The translations under genes were made by a program, and so were the position numbers. From Diorhabda sublineata (lineage: Eukaryota; Arthropoda; Insecta; Coleoptera; Chrysomelidae), in assembly GCF_026230105.1 (NCBI RefSeq), contig NC_079482.1:13888001-13952000 (forward strand): a stretch of 64,000 nucleotides of DNA, read 5' to 3'. The notes under the pieces were generated by a model, which was not told the DNA's origin, did not search any database, and saw nothing but the letters and a program-made list of their open reading frames with translations. Below, one piece after another: positions 1-11,460 of this stretch. Numbering within the stretch: the first letter of the stretch is position 1; every line of letters starts with the position of its first letter.

Positions 1-34
1 ATTTACCTCCTTATTTAAATCTAAATTTTTTTGA

Positions 35-880
35 TCATAATGGAAAAATCTTTTCTAGGCAGCTTTGTTCTTTTGCCTTGACTAATTCCTCGTCCCAGGA
101 AGTTTTCAATGGCTTAAAAACACTACTGTCCAATGCTAGTGTGCGGAGGAATTTAGGTATCGCCAAATTATTTCGAGATGCCAATTTTATCAAGTTGATA
201 TTAACGTGAGTGGAATAAACATCACAAATTAATAATACAGAACGATCAATGCCTATTTTTTCCAAGAATGCTACCTCAAATTAAATCTCATGAACCGTTG
301 CTTCATCCAGCCATTATTAGTTGCTGCGTAAGTCGTAGCCGGTATGTCCTGGTGCGTGTCATTGGTTCCATATATTTTTGACTTTAAATATTATCAATGG
401 GAACTTTATCACCTGAAGCGGATGCAGTTATTAAAACTGTTATATTTTCTCGTTCTTAGGTACTGTCCACGTCCAACGTTCAGGTTTGTTTTATATAGTT
501 TTTATAGTTTTTTCCAACAGTGTATAATATTCAATGATACAGTCTTAGAAAAGAGTTTGTAGATTATTACTATTCACGAACTGCTCAACCAATTCTAGTA
601 CTTCTTTTTTAGATAATACAAATCCATACTTCTTCATTTCAAGAGACCATGGATAAGACGTTTTTCATAATCAGTTGAAATGGCAATATTTCTGCCAAAC
701 GATTTGGATTTCATCCTACATCTTCCTTTTAAATGGTGGATTATGGTATTTAACGGTATATGATATGTTTTGCTAGCATTGCAAATAGTTTCACTTCCTG
801 ATTTAATCTCTTGTATGGCTTTCTTCAACGTTTCCTTTGGATAAGTGCCTTTGGCTGTTTTTGTTTCATATTACCCTTTA
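35..880 (-). pseudogene. pogo/Tigger-like transposase relic with pipsqueak HTH
   Basis: Decayed DNA transposase read on the minus strand. The N-terminal part (about 828 to 634) has a pipsqueak-type helix-turn-helix: KSGSETICNASKTYHIP, then LKGRCRMKSKSFGR, the usual join to the rest of the protein. A frameshift follows and the frame resumes with LSKKEVLELVEQFVNSN near 560-625. At 265-35 the C-terminal part of the DDE domain remains: LLICDVYSTHVN (family form ..DGH.SHV..) and LDSSVFKPLKTSWDEEL, which matches the 'LQPLDVSVFKPLK..W' block. Function would be cut-and-paste transposition in the nucleus. Several frameshifts and an internal loss make it non-functional. The region between 265 and 560 is poorly conserved. 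Pogo versus jerky-like origin cannot be settled by eye. Confidence 0.7.
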
Positions 881-3800
881 ATAAAATTAGAAAAAAATTA
901 ATTCCCTTAAATAAAACAATTGATACCTAGCCTTTAATGAGAAATGTATTGCGACATGTAACATAAGCAAACTCCATGACACATACCCCACACGATAGTC
1001 TGCACTTGGAAGAATGTAGAAGGCGTTAGATAAAAACACGGTTTTGAAATAAAAATATATATTCTATATAAAATATAATTCATATTTTATCTATTTGCCA
1101 AAAATCAAAAAACAAAATTTATTATAGCACTAAAATTTGTTACTGCAAGCTACAAAGTTGGGCGTGTTATTTTACTATGTGAAATGGTTCATACTCATAT
1201 ATAAAGTAGATAACTAAGTATTTACCATAAATTCAATCTTCATGTTTACGAGAAAAATAACCGTTTACGCATTTATTCCTTTTACGTCCTTACTCCACTT
1301 CACCTTAATATTGAAAGCTTGGATCAATTCCATATAAGAATTATTGTAGATGCTTCATGCTTCGTAGCAAACTTTGTTATAGATCATGATCATCAAAAGC
1401 AAGCATTTAATGTTGAAATTGAAAAACCGCATAAGTTCCAAAATTCTTCATTTAAACAGACTGATTATCAGCCTCACTCTTTTGGCAAGTTTTGAATTGT
1501 TGGTATCACCATATTTGCACAAAATATTCTTTATTCAACCCGATCAAGCATGCCACAAAATACCTTAATACCATCTCATCAACAGAATTTGTATAATGCT
1601 CACTAGATAACAATAACACTACTTTATTCAGAGTAAATTATGCTAATGTCTTAGTGTTCGCTTATTTTTCCTTCATATTCAATCCATGTTCAGTTAACAT
1701 ATGAACAAACAAATCCACTGATGAAAACCGATTAAATGGAATAGGCTTATTATATTCTATAGTAACTTCTGCCAGCATAAAGAATGGCGGAAAGCATTCA
1801 TTCGTTACAAACTTTATACCCCAATTATCAGATATGGAAACTAAATATATTTTGAATGAAACCTACATCTGTAACTCATAAATTGCTCATGAAATGTACA
1901 ATATTTATGTGTATAATACGCTGTACAGTTGGACACAATATTTCCCAAATTTCCATGAGATGCTCAAATTTTCATTTTTGTTTCCGTTGTGCTCCTGTAG
2001 CAAAGTTTACGTGAGAAAATTTAACTTTGTCCCAATTCAAGTTTGCATAATGTTGACGCTATCTGGTGTACAGTGATAAGAGTGCAAACATCTCAGAGAC
2101 CAAATATTGTATTGGTTTTATCTTCAGCAGGTAGTAAATACCATGCTTAAGCCAGACTTTTTACAGCTTTTGCAGTAACTAATTTCATTACTCCATTTAT
2201 ATCCGTTCTTTCCTTTGGTGACTCCAGTTTCAATTTTTTTTGCATTAGACTAACCTGGTTCTTCACTATTTTATTCTTCGCTTAGCAGTTTTTGTTTTTC
2301 TACATAACCTGTCTTATCATCTGAATATGGTACCCTAATTTCCCATCTCAAATAGTAATCTCTTCATTCCTGCTCCAAGTTTTTCACATAGCGGGTTCAA
2401 ATTTTTGCTGAAGATGTGGCTAGGAGGACAGCACTTCCAAAACAACGTCTATGCCCATTTGAATTCATTGGCGTAATTTTTTTTGAAAAAGGTATTGCAA
2501 AACTTGTCCACAGGTATTAAAAATGTCTTAATCTTTTTGGTGATTATGTTGAAACATAACGTTGAGTCTACAAAACTTTTGGTGATAAATTTATTGTTTT
2601 ATATGAACTTGACTTTCATTTATATCCCTTCTGAGGTTGAAAAAATAATGACCCTTGTAACAATCAGTTTTAATAATAATAATTTAAATGAACCCAAAAT
2701 TCCTCAAGTAAACCATAATTATCAAATCCTCAACAAAATACGGACCGATTTTCATTGCAGAAAATACGAAGATGGTGTTCTGTATTATAAAATTATCTAT
2801 AAGAAATCAACAGAAACTGATTATATATTAATGCTACTATAAAATTTAGTTATAGTTTTTATATCTGGTATAAAAAATAGAATAGACAATGTTCTATCAA
2901 CTAATCGTATGTACTACATAGAGTATAAATTTTTTCAACTAAATAAGTTATACTTCTGGTCCAAAACGAACCAAAATATATGTTATGATTCAATTATATT
3001 AAAACAAATTTTATCATAATCTATGTTTTTAATATTACTATTAACCTGCATAAAAATTTCGAAACCTGTTTTTCGCAGAGATAATGTTATCTCTGGAAAT
3101 ATGATGTCATATCAAAAAAATATCTAATTGTATGTGTCATTAAATGAGTCATTTTTTTCACTAGCAGCTTGATGCCAAAATTTTTAGTGAATAAATCTGT
3201 CATACAAGTCTTCGTTTTGGAGTTATAGGTCGTCAGTTTTCGAGTAAAAATTTATCTTGTTGTATAATTTTTAAATAATGAATTGAAATAAAGTGATGAT
3301 ATAAATGAATTTATATTCCATACAGTACTCCAGAGGTAGTTTGTATTAAACGGTCAACAATTTGTTATTTTAACAGGGAGAATCCGACATCTTAGGTCTG
3401 ACAATAAATTTTTCAGTTTCTTTATTCATAAGAAATTTGATCTGAATAGAGGAACATATGTCAAAAGAGCCATTCTGAAGGTCTGCTTGCTACTACTTAT
3501 TTAAAATACTCGGAATATTATGGAAACTGATCAAATAATTAGATACATCTTAGATCATTTTAGTTGTCCACTCAGAAAAGTAAGAACATAGAAAAAAACG
3601 CTACTTTAATAAATTTTCGATTTGACCAGTTTTTGTTGCTACGAATGGTTATTCTGGGTACTTTGAAGAACATTCACGACCTCATGTCTTATAAAGTGAC
3701 AATGAAATCTCATTCTCTCTGACATTTCGTTCTTTGTGTACAATGGAGTCCATTCTATTTAAGATTTGAGATGGACTTGGCCAACTCTGTCTAATATGTT

Positions 3801-4100
3801 GGAAAACATGATTTTTGATAATTTCGAGAAAATGAGGAGAGGTGCTTTTAAAATTTTTATAGAAAGATTATTTATAAACGGTGAAAAATTGTTTCATAAA
3901 CATTTCAAAAATGATGTGTTATCATTCAAAGTACATCCACAAAAAATTTCCAATTATCCGATACTTTTCTCGCGAATTGGTGGATAGAATAACGTTTAAT
4001 TGTGACCTTATAAGACATATTCTGTGAAAGTTTGTAAAACTACGAAGCAGCATCCTCTGTAAACACATGCAAGGTGATCAGATAGAGTATTATTTATAGC
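881..4100. other. AT-rich intergenic/intronic DNA, no certain gene
   Basis: No recognisable gene. Minus-strand reading between about 2480 and 1300 gives coding-like but broken stretches, the best at 1663-1857 (listed separately). Plus-strand frames at 2483-2842 (119 codons) and 3766-3987 (73 codons) have no family I recognise and look like chance frames in AT-rich DNA. Confidence 0.5.
1663..1857 (-). pseudogene. Unidentified decayed coding-like stretch
   Basis: Between a TAG near 1857 and a TAA near 1663 the minus strand is open for about 64 codons without an ATG near its start. Composition is protein-like rather than AT-random: it includes SDNWGIKFVTNECFPPFF, EVTIEYNKPIPFNRFSS and LFVHMLTEHGLNMKEK. 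Weaker coding-like pieces lie on the same strand on both sides (for example VLRYFVACLIGLNKEY near 1530-1580), in other frames. This suggests an old gene or transposon ORF broken by frameshifts. I do not recognise the family. Confidence 0.3.
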
Positions 4101-4109
4101 AGCCGGCTT

Positions 4110-4600
4110 TTTATTTTCTCACTATTGTAACGTTTTTCAAATTTATTTACACTCTTTCTATTTCTAGAGTGAATTGATAAACACTGTCTCTTACGTGTTA
4201 ATGTATTTACACATATACACTACACTTATATTAATTCACTTATAAGTATCAAATAAAATAATTTCTGCGATTATTTTCACTAATTCGTTCTTTTCATTAC
4301 GACTTTTTATTTACAACTCAACTAACTGCATTCAAACAAATCATTTAAATAACTAAATAAAAATCTACATGGTTCTAGAACAAAAAGAAACAAAAGAAAT
4401 AAATAAATAGACTATTTAGAAGAAATACTCTAAATAAACCGCCCGCTATAATAAAAAGTTCTAAAAGGAAATATGAAAGGGGCTTTGTAAAAAATGTGTA
4501 AGACGTCCCGCGAATTCGCCGTATTTTAAAATTCCATTGTAGCTAGACAGGGCCGGCCTAAGGACCAATTTCGAGAGCTTATTCGTAACACTATTTAATG
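4110..4600 (+). repeat. Dispersed repeat, copy 1 (partner near 34.8-35.2 kb, inverted)
   Basis: About 480 bases are related to the reverse complement of 34785-35160. Shared landmarks in order are AATTGATAAACACTGTCT, a block ending in ACACTTATATTAATT, AGAAATACTCTAAATAAA followed by GCCCGCTATAATAA, AATTCGCCGTATTTT, and TAGCTAGACAGGGCCGGCC. The GC-rich last landmark in an AT-rich unit is characteristic. No coding content seen. It could be a retrotransposon LTR or a large non-autonomous element; ends are not sharp enough to say. Confidence 0.6.
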
Positions 4601-5109
4601 TTTAATGAACACTTAAATGGCCCGATATGTATTCAAGCATATCTTTTTTTAATAACATTTTGAAGGATATAGTGACAACTAGAACTCTCTATTGAATATT
4701 CCATGATAGTTTTTCTCTAGAATGACTATTTTCATAGACTCAATTTTCAAATTTAAACCCTTTAAAGTTCAAATCATAATATTTATTCGTTCATATTCAA
4801 AATAGAAAATTTATTTGTGAAATTTGGGCAAATTATTTTGATAGATATTGAAAGTCGAATGTGTGTGAAAATATCAAAAACTATCTCTTTGAACTAAATA
4901 GTATTTTCACAAAATATTTATATTCACGCAAAGCTTAAGCTGAAACCTCAAAACCATTCCAATCAACTAACACATTATGAAATGCAAAAAAAAACCAATA
5001 ATTTTATTAGAGAAACTTCATTCAGAAGACTGTAATATGTATAATGAAACTTCTACTTACTATTGTCTCGTACAATTTCTTTTGAAAATCAATGAAACTA
5101 CACCATAGT
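4601..5109. other. AT-rich DNA, nothing recognised
   Basis: No open frame, repeat or RNA gene that I can support. Confidence 0.6.
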
Positions 5110-5645
5110 ACGAGTATTACATATTGCCTCCTTATCTAAAAAAATAAGTTCCTCCTGCTTTGCACTGAGTTCAGTTTCTAAAGAACTGGACTTATCCACC
5201 TCCTTAACAGTCTATTGAGTCGATCTCCGATATGCCTTTCCATTCTGGGGTACGTGTGGTGCGACTCAATTTGAGTGAATCTTCAAACTACAAAAGAGAG
5301 CTGTTAGATATTTACTGAGACTAAACAGCTGGGCTCACTGCAGGGACTTTTTTAAAAGATTAAAAATTCTTTTCTTTCTTCTTTCATCTTTGAATCCGTC
5401 TCACTTAGGAACGCGGAGCACGACCTTTACCTACCTACTTCACGTTCAGAATTAATTAAGGACTCAATATTTTACAATGCAAAAAAATGAACAATCACTT
5501 ATCAATTGAAATCAAATCGAGTTTATTTTATTTATATCTTTATTTAGTTATTTTTATGTTTGTTTTTTAGTTTTTACAAGCTTTTGTCTACAAATTGTAA
5601 TAATGTTTTGACAATAAAGCATTTCTCTCTCTTCTCTCTCTCCAT
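5110..5645 (+). mobile_element. Jockey-like LINE, 3' end (truncated copy)
   Basis: The 3' end of a non-LTR retrotransposon. Plus-strand translation gives the C-terminal thumb region of a jockey-type reverse transcriptase: SKKISSSCFALSSVSKEL, then FPFWGT followed by IFKLQKRAVRYLLRLNSWAHC and FKRLKILFF (family form: ..LWG.. IFxLQKRAIR.I.......C+..FK.L.IL). The 3' UTR that follows is shared with the copy at 54.4-55.6 kb, including TTTTACAATGCAAAAAAAT and CAATTGAAATCAAATCGA. The unit ends with AATAAA at about 5612 and a CT-rich simple tract. Stops interrupt the frame and the rest of the element is missing, as usual for 5'-truncated LINE copies. Confidence 0.75.
5615..5645 (+). repeat. CT-rich simple repeat at LINE 3' end
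   Basis: Run of CTCTCTCTTCTCTCTCTC directly after the AATAAA of the LINE copy; probably the simple-repeat tail of this family. Confidence 0.6.
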
Positions 5646-6805
5646 GTTCATTTGTATACATCTTAATTATTGACCTTTTGGCTAGTAACATAGCATGATC
5701 TTGTGTCGTAGTACGATATTTGTGATAATATTAATTAAAGTTAACAGTCTTTACCTTTAAACTTAAAAATGAAAATTGATCTTTTCATGCAGTCGTGAAG
5801 AAAACGTTGAAACTGGTGGAATAATTATACTGATTGGTTTCAATGGGCCATTGAAAAATATAATTTGGGAAAAAGATAATAATATATTTGCTTAGTTGTC
5901 TTATAAATGAAGAATAATTTCTGTTATTAAAAAAATTTTATTACGTAGTTTAATTCATGAAATTTATCGAATATTTCTCTCCATATAGCCCATTAATCAT
6001 ATTCATTAATATTAAATTTCTTTATTCCTTCGCCTTTTAACATATATTATAATGAATACATGATCTTGGTTTCAGATTTATTAATGAGTAATATATTTTT
6101 CAATGGAAAATATTTTTGACATTTCGACAAGATGTCGAAAAGAGGTAAATTAATTATAATTATTCTTTTATTCTAACATCGTTAATAATTGCTCTCGTTT
6201 TCTCATAAATGTTGCTATATTCTTATGTTGAACAAAATTTTCCTTGACAATCAGTTATTAGTGTTCCTGCAAAGAGGAATCGTATCTTACAAGTATGTAT
6301 GTAAAATTTTCCATATTCATTTTATCTGCTGCGTTAAAAATACTACATACCACAATTATTTAATTTTTTTTGGATAATATCTCTCTTTTGTTACAGTCTT
6401 CATATCACAATATTCTCTCCATTTTATTATCATCTGCCTGTTTGTATCTTTGCACTTTGAATCTATTGAAAACAATAAAATGATGTTTTTTACTACTTTT
6501 TTACTTATCCGGTCTTATATGAATCTTTTTAATTGTTTACTTGTTTCTTCAGTTATCTCAATCATTTATTTTTTCATCATCATAAATCTCTATCATTGTA
6601 TATCTAGGAGCTCTCCTCTGTCTGATCAAAGCTACATTAAAAAATCTGTCACAAAAAATTGCTTACTTCATATTTCATTCGGTTTTCAGTATTAGCATTT
6701 ATTCAAACCACTGCTACTTATTTAGGTGATATATTTGTATTGCATTGCATCCAAATGAAAAAATAACTATTATTATTTAACTTGTCTTACTTAACGGTTC
6801 TTCAA
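5646..6805. other. AT-rich DNA, nothing recognised
   Basis: Only short AT-rich open frames (6189-6377, 6450-6695) with composition expected by chance. No gene or repeat supported. Confidence 0.55.
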
Positions 6806-6807
6806 AA

Positions 6808-7537
6808 ATCGGCATAAGTCCGGTAACGCTCATAAGTCTGGCAACTTCATGTTTCAAGTAAGAGTCGTATCTGCGTACGTGTTCACGGAATTTCAATAAC
6901 AATTTCTGAACTCTCTGCTACCAAATCATTCAACAGTGTGGAAGACGTACCAGAAATTCTTGAGAACGGGCACTGTTGCAGACGCGCTGCGATTTGTAAC
7001 ACCGGTATCTGTAACAACTAACGAAAATATGGGACCAGTGGCGCTGGCGATACTTGAGTAGCCGAATCAATCTGCACTGCAGCTATCGAGAGAACTTCAA
7101 ATATCCGATCGTTCTTTACGACGAATGCTGAAACGCATGCACTCTCAAGTTTACCGTCCAAGTCTTGTCCATGCACTTCACGAGGATGATATCCATCGCA
7201 GATTGGAATTTTGCGAGTGGTACATCAGATGCAGTCAAGATGATCCGCAGTTCGAGCATTCCATTTTGTGGTCGGTCAATCGGCATAACTACGTGGACTG
7301 GAACGGCCAGAATTCTCACGTCTTCATCGAAGAAAAATTAAAACTGCCTGTGGTGAGTATGTTGGAGGTATGAAAGCGGAAGATCTCGTAGGTCATAACT
7401 GTATTAATCAAGATGGTCATCAATTTGAACAATAACCCTTTTTCGAATCCCTTTTATAATTTCTTCAAATAAATTCATTTTGACGCTGCATTTTTTCTCT
7501 TCATGCAAATTTGTTGCCTGACTAATGCCGACCTCTG
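6808..7537 (+). mobile_element. Tc1/mariner-superfamily element, TIR-bounded, internally deleted
   Basis: Ends are imperfect inverted repeats: TCGGCATAAGTCCGGTAA at the left, and the reverse complement of the right end reads TCGGCATTAGTCAGGCAA. Inside, plus-strand translation from about 6925 gives the HTH region of a transposase (VWKTYQKFLRTGTVADALR, then QSALQLSRELQISDRSLRR and HALHEDDIHRRLEFCEWY, DDPQFEHSILWS). At 'ILWS' the family continues with the first catalytic Asp; here the frame jumps to SVNRHNYVDWNGQNSHV, so the Asp-bearing piece is deleted. The frame then ends soon after KLKLPVVSMLEV. Everything carrying the second and third catalytic residues is lost. Non-autonomous relic. Confidence 0.75.
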
Positions 7538-9495
7538 TATTTTATGAAAAAAATTTTATACAGGTTTGATTTGATGAATTTTTCACTATTTATGATAACA
7601 CACATTCAAGATTATAAGAGCTGTTCAAAGTCACCTTCATTTTCATCCATGTGAAACTTGAAATTCTCAATTTTTGGGCTGTTTACTTCATTTGTATTAG
7701 TTACAGGAAATTTTATAAAAATTCACGAATATATTGTATCCCTACTACTCACACAATTTTAATAAATCATTTGTTGTTCCTAAGTTTCTTCTTCTTTCTT
7801 TTTGCCCCTGTAGCCCCTGTAATTTTTGGAACCCTACTTTTATGTTGTCTTTCAGCATGCTCTAGCATTATATTTTATACATTATACAACTTCCTTATGC
7901 ATTCTACTAATTATCTCTTAAGAGGAACTTGGTTGTATATTTCTGATGCTGGCTCCCGGACTATTTTTTGTCTTATTTCAATTTATTTGCTATTATAAAT
8001 TATGTTTCAATTAAACACATACAAGATTGGATTGAAAATATATAGTGTGTCCATATTGTATCGTAAATTACTAATATTTTGATTACTGATTCATATGAAA
8101 CCCCATAATGCAAATTGTACATTTGCAGACTATCATGATACATGGTACATCGTCAAAATTGTAGATATTGGAGAGATACACTTCCTGAATGGATCATCTA
8201 CTTAGTAACTATAAATAAATATAATGTATAGAGTTGAATGTTTATCGTTGAGATTTGAAGTATTGTTGACTGATTTCCAATAAAACATTACAGTTGGATA
8301 TAGCATCAGAATACACGTATCTGTTAAATTTGATAAAACTTTCAACTTGGGTTTTGATGTATTATAGATGAGAAAAATGAAATCGCCGTTTCTCATGAGG
8401 TATTTTCAATTATATATATAATTATTTATTCAATCACAATATTTTTTATTGTCGCAAATAAATTTTTTATGAGCTAAAAGCTTTTGAAAATGAAGGGTGC
8501 GGATTTATAGCCTTCCAAAAACAGATTCTCTGCTGTTGCTTACCGCAAATAGTGAAATAAGAATAGAAATACAATAAACCTTTATACTTGATTTTTACAA
8601 TTTTGCTTCATAAAACCATGTTAGGCTATAGAAATAGTCAATCTATTCATCTAAACACCATTGTTACATTTGTTTCAGTTTAATATTATTTTTTCCAAAT
8701 TTTGTGCCAGCCTTTTTCACTGTTAAAAGTAAAGAAATGAAAATGTTATGTTTGAAGAAAATTTTACAATTACATTACAAATTTTACATCTTCATGTACT
8801 AAGCTGAATCTATATGTTTTAGAGGCTTTCAGCTTCTTCAAGGCACTTCAGACCTTAAAAGTCCATGGCTAGATTATTCATTTATAATTAAAAATATTTA
8901 ACTTAAAATTTCACATATTTTTTTATTGACAGTACATGATCTAATAAAAAATGTATATCGAGTTAGTTTTATGTATGGAACGCCTCAATTATCTCAGAAA
9001 CGGCTAGGATTTTTATAAATTTTTGTATACACAGGTCTTGTGATACGGCCGGTATTATGTTGATATACGTACATTATTGTCAGATCTTTCATTTTTCTGG
9101 AAAAATAATGAAAATTCTTATTTTACATGGATCACTTATATATTTTGTGTTTTTAGAAATCCTTAAGAAATACTGATCATTTTTCATGTAATATTCTCTA
9201 TACCTAAATGCCATCATTTCGGCGTTATAGCTACATTTACAGTATCTCCACCAAAGTTACAATAAATATTGTACGTTTGAATAAACTTGTTCAATTTGAA
9301 TATTCTTTAATAATTTATGCTTTAATACAAACAAGGTCAAGTGTCAGTAAGTTTGTAAATAGTTTATCGAAAATGGTGCAGTAAAATATTTATCCAAATT
9401 AAGGCACATAAAACCTACAACAACTGAAGACAAATCTTCAAATTTTTCAGTCAGAAGATCCACATTAATTAAGTAGAAAAATTACGAATTTTAGA
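7538..9495. other. AT-rich DNA, no certain gene
   Basis: Holds a 115-codon hydrophobic open frame at 7651-7998 (no family recognised; T-rich strand, probably chance) and otherwise AT-rich sequence without recognisable features. Confidence 0.5.
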
Positions 9496-9499
9496 AAAC

Positions 9500-10180
9500 A
9501 TACAGGCGATTACAGCAGATGTTCAATGTTTCTATTTACTTCAATACAACAAGCTATTCGATTTTTAAGACCTTGCAATACATTTTGCAACCTGATTACT
9601 CAATTCTTCTTATCTCTGTGGTAATCCTATCTTATAATTCCTGAATATTCGCAGGTTCTGTTTTATAAACGATATTTTTTAAATGACCCCACAGGAAATA
9701 GTCTAGGATTTATGTCGCTTAATTATGGGGGCCATTCGATATAACCCACTCCTTCCAATCCATCTTCTAGGAAACACCTTATTTAGTTTAATTTAATAAA
9801 TTTTAATAAAATACGGTTTCCAGAAGCGTCGGATTAACAAATACTGGGGTCTGGCGCTAAAATCGACCCACTTAAGGAAATAAAAATTAGCCCTAACGTA
9901 ATATTTCCAAAAAATGTTGGTAAAATATCAGATTTTGCTACCGATCCAAAATTACTTTCAAAATAAATGATCAAATTAGTAATTTTCTCATAGCCTGGGG
10001 CTTCAGCCCTTCCTTGACCTTCCCTAAATCCGACGCTGGTTTTCAGTTTTCAATTGTAGCTTATAATCTGTTCGCATGTAAGAGTGTTTGGATTACATGA
10101 AGTATTCCATCAAATCATTGTACCTTATCCAGTGCCAACACTAGAAGATAATATATAATTTTCCATTTCGTTCCAAAAAT
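9500..10180 (-). pseudogene. IS630/Tc1-mariner-type transposase relic (minus), split by a MITE
   Basis: Minus-strand reading gives the C-terminal third of an IS630-like (DDE_3-type) transposase. Just below 9800 it reads VFPRRWIGRSG then a shifted YIEWPP, the signature preceding the third catalytic residue (family form: FP.RWIGR.G.I.WPPRSPDL). The last residues read IACCIEVNRNIEHL near 9525-9560, the family's usual C-terminus (..CIEVNG.HFEHLL). Frameshifts and stops are frequent. A 215-bp MITE (9824-10038) sits within the transposon; removal rejoins coding-like sequence upstream. The N-terminal half is not recognisable. Confidence 0.65.
9824..10038. mobile_element. hAT-like MITE with 8-bp target duplication
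   Basis: A 215-bp element with terminal inverted repeats: left AAGCGTCGGATTA, right end reverse-complemented CAGCGTCGGATTT. Internal GGGGTCTGGCGC and CCTGGGGCTTCAGCCC resemble the 'CAG..GCCGGATTTAGG..GGGC' termini common in hAT MITEs. It is flanked by GTTTCCAG on the left and GTTTTCAG on the right, an 8-bp target duplication with one difference, as expected for hAT insertion. It has no coding capacity. Confidence 0.65.
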
Positions 10181-11460
10181 AAATCATATTATATCTTCAA
10201 AAACTACTATCTGTCACAAATATATCTGCTGCTGAAATTTATGTCACAATGATCAAAAAGTGTTGAATGTTTGCCTAACATAAATATGATTTTATTAATG
10301 TGTATATTTTGTAATAAACTATAATAAAGGCTCTGTCGCTGCTCCTGCTCATTATCGTCGACATCTCAAGGTTACATCGTATAAGGTGGCCACACACAAG
10401 TTTTTATATGACTAACGATAAATTATTTTTAAGCAGAGCTCAACTAGTATTTTTATATTATTCGGCGGTTCTGATAAAACAGATAAAAAATACTACGAAA
10501 TATAACTAGAAGTTTCACCAATTCATTGATAACAGATTCACGTTAATTTGTATTTCATTGAGCGTAATCATAGATATTATTTTAACAGCTCTCCTAGACC
10601 TAGCATAATTAGATTTTCCAATGTATTTTATTACGTTAAATCCGATAGATAGGACGGAAATGTCTTATTCAAAAAGAATTCTACCTACACAACTTAAAGG
10701 TGTAAGGCGAACTTACTTGTTCTTTGTACCATTTTGTGCAATATATTAAGCATGAAAGATTTCGAATATAAAATAAAGCATTAGAATTATGTATATGAAA
10801 TGAAAACATTAAAAGTTTTCATTGGTCATTACTTTCTAACGATTTTAACATCTTTTCACAATGCTACACTACGAAATAGACATCAGCCAGTATCAAACCG
10901 AGTAGTGTCTGATTTATTAAACTCTTAGATATTTTATAGCCTAGCATATGAAATAATTTAATCGTTGGACACTGATACACATAAATAAAGGAAAGCGAAA
11001 TTATTTTAAGTTGACATATTAGTGAGGTTTTTAACGAGTAGATTGATCTTGTGCATAATAATTATTGTTATCAGTTATTATCAGGTTTATAGATAATATA
11101 TAATTATAAACATTATAGAATCCGAATGTTAAATTATTATTATAATTATTTAAAATGTGTTAGTATTAACATAGTTGAGAAGTAGTTGCAGTTGAGAAGA
11201 AATCAAAACATTATACTAAGTGTGTAGAATATTGGGCATTATCAGAAAATTTAACGCCATCCATATTCAAGATAAATTATACACATTTCTCACGATTTTT
11301 CTGCAACTACCGGCAATATTGTATTGAAATTTCATACGAATATGTCTTAGAAAGTTATACATCCAATGAATTTGTTTGACTCTCATAAGGGTGCTAGTTA
11401 CACGGTTCTTACTAAGTAGTATTGAGCATAACTTTTTCAAAATTATATTTATTGAGCATA
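10181..11460. other. AT-rich DNA, nothing recognised
   Basis: No frame, repeat or RNA gene that I can support; notably AT-rich around 11040-11160. Confidence 0.55.

Noticed and set aside
2483..2842. 119-codon plus-strand frame
   Set aside because: Longest plain frame of its area, but no family resemblance, no splice or poly(A) context that fits, and AT-biased residues (Ile, Asn, Lys, Leu).
7651..7998. 115-codon hydrophobic frame
   Set aside because: T-rich strand gives hydrophobic codons by chance; no start context, homologue or poly(A) signal to support it.
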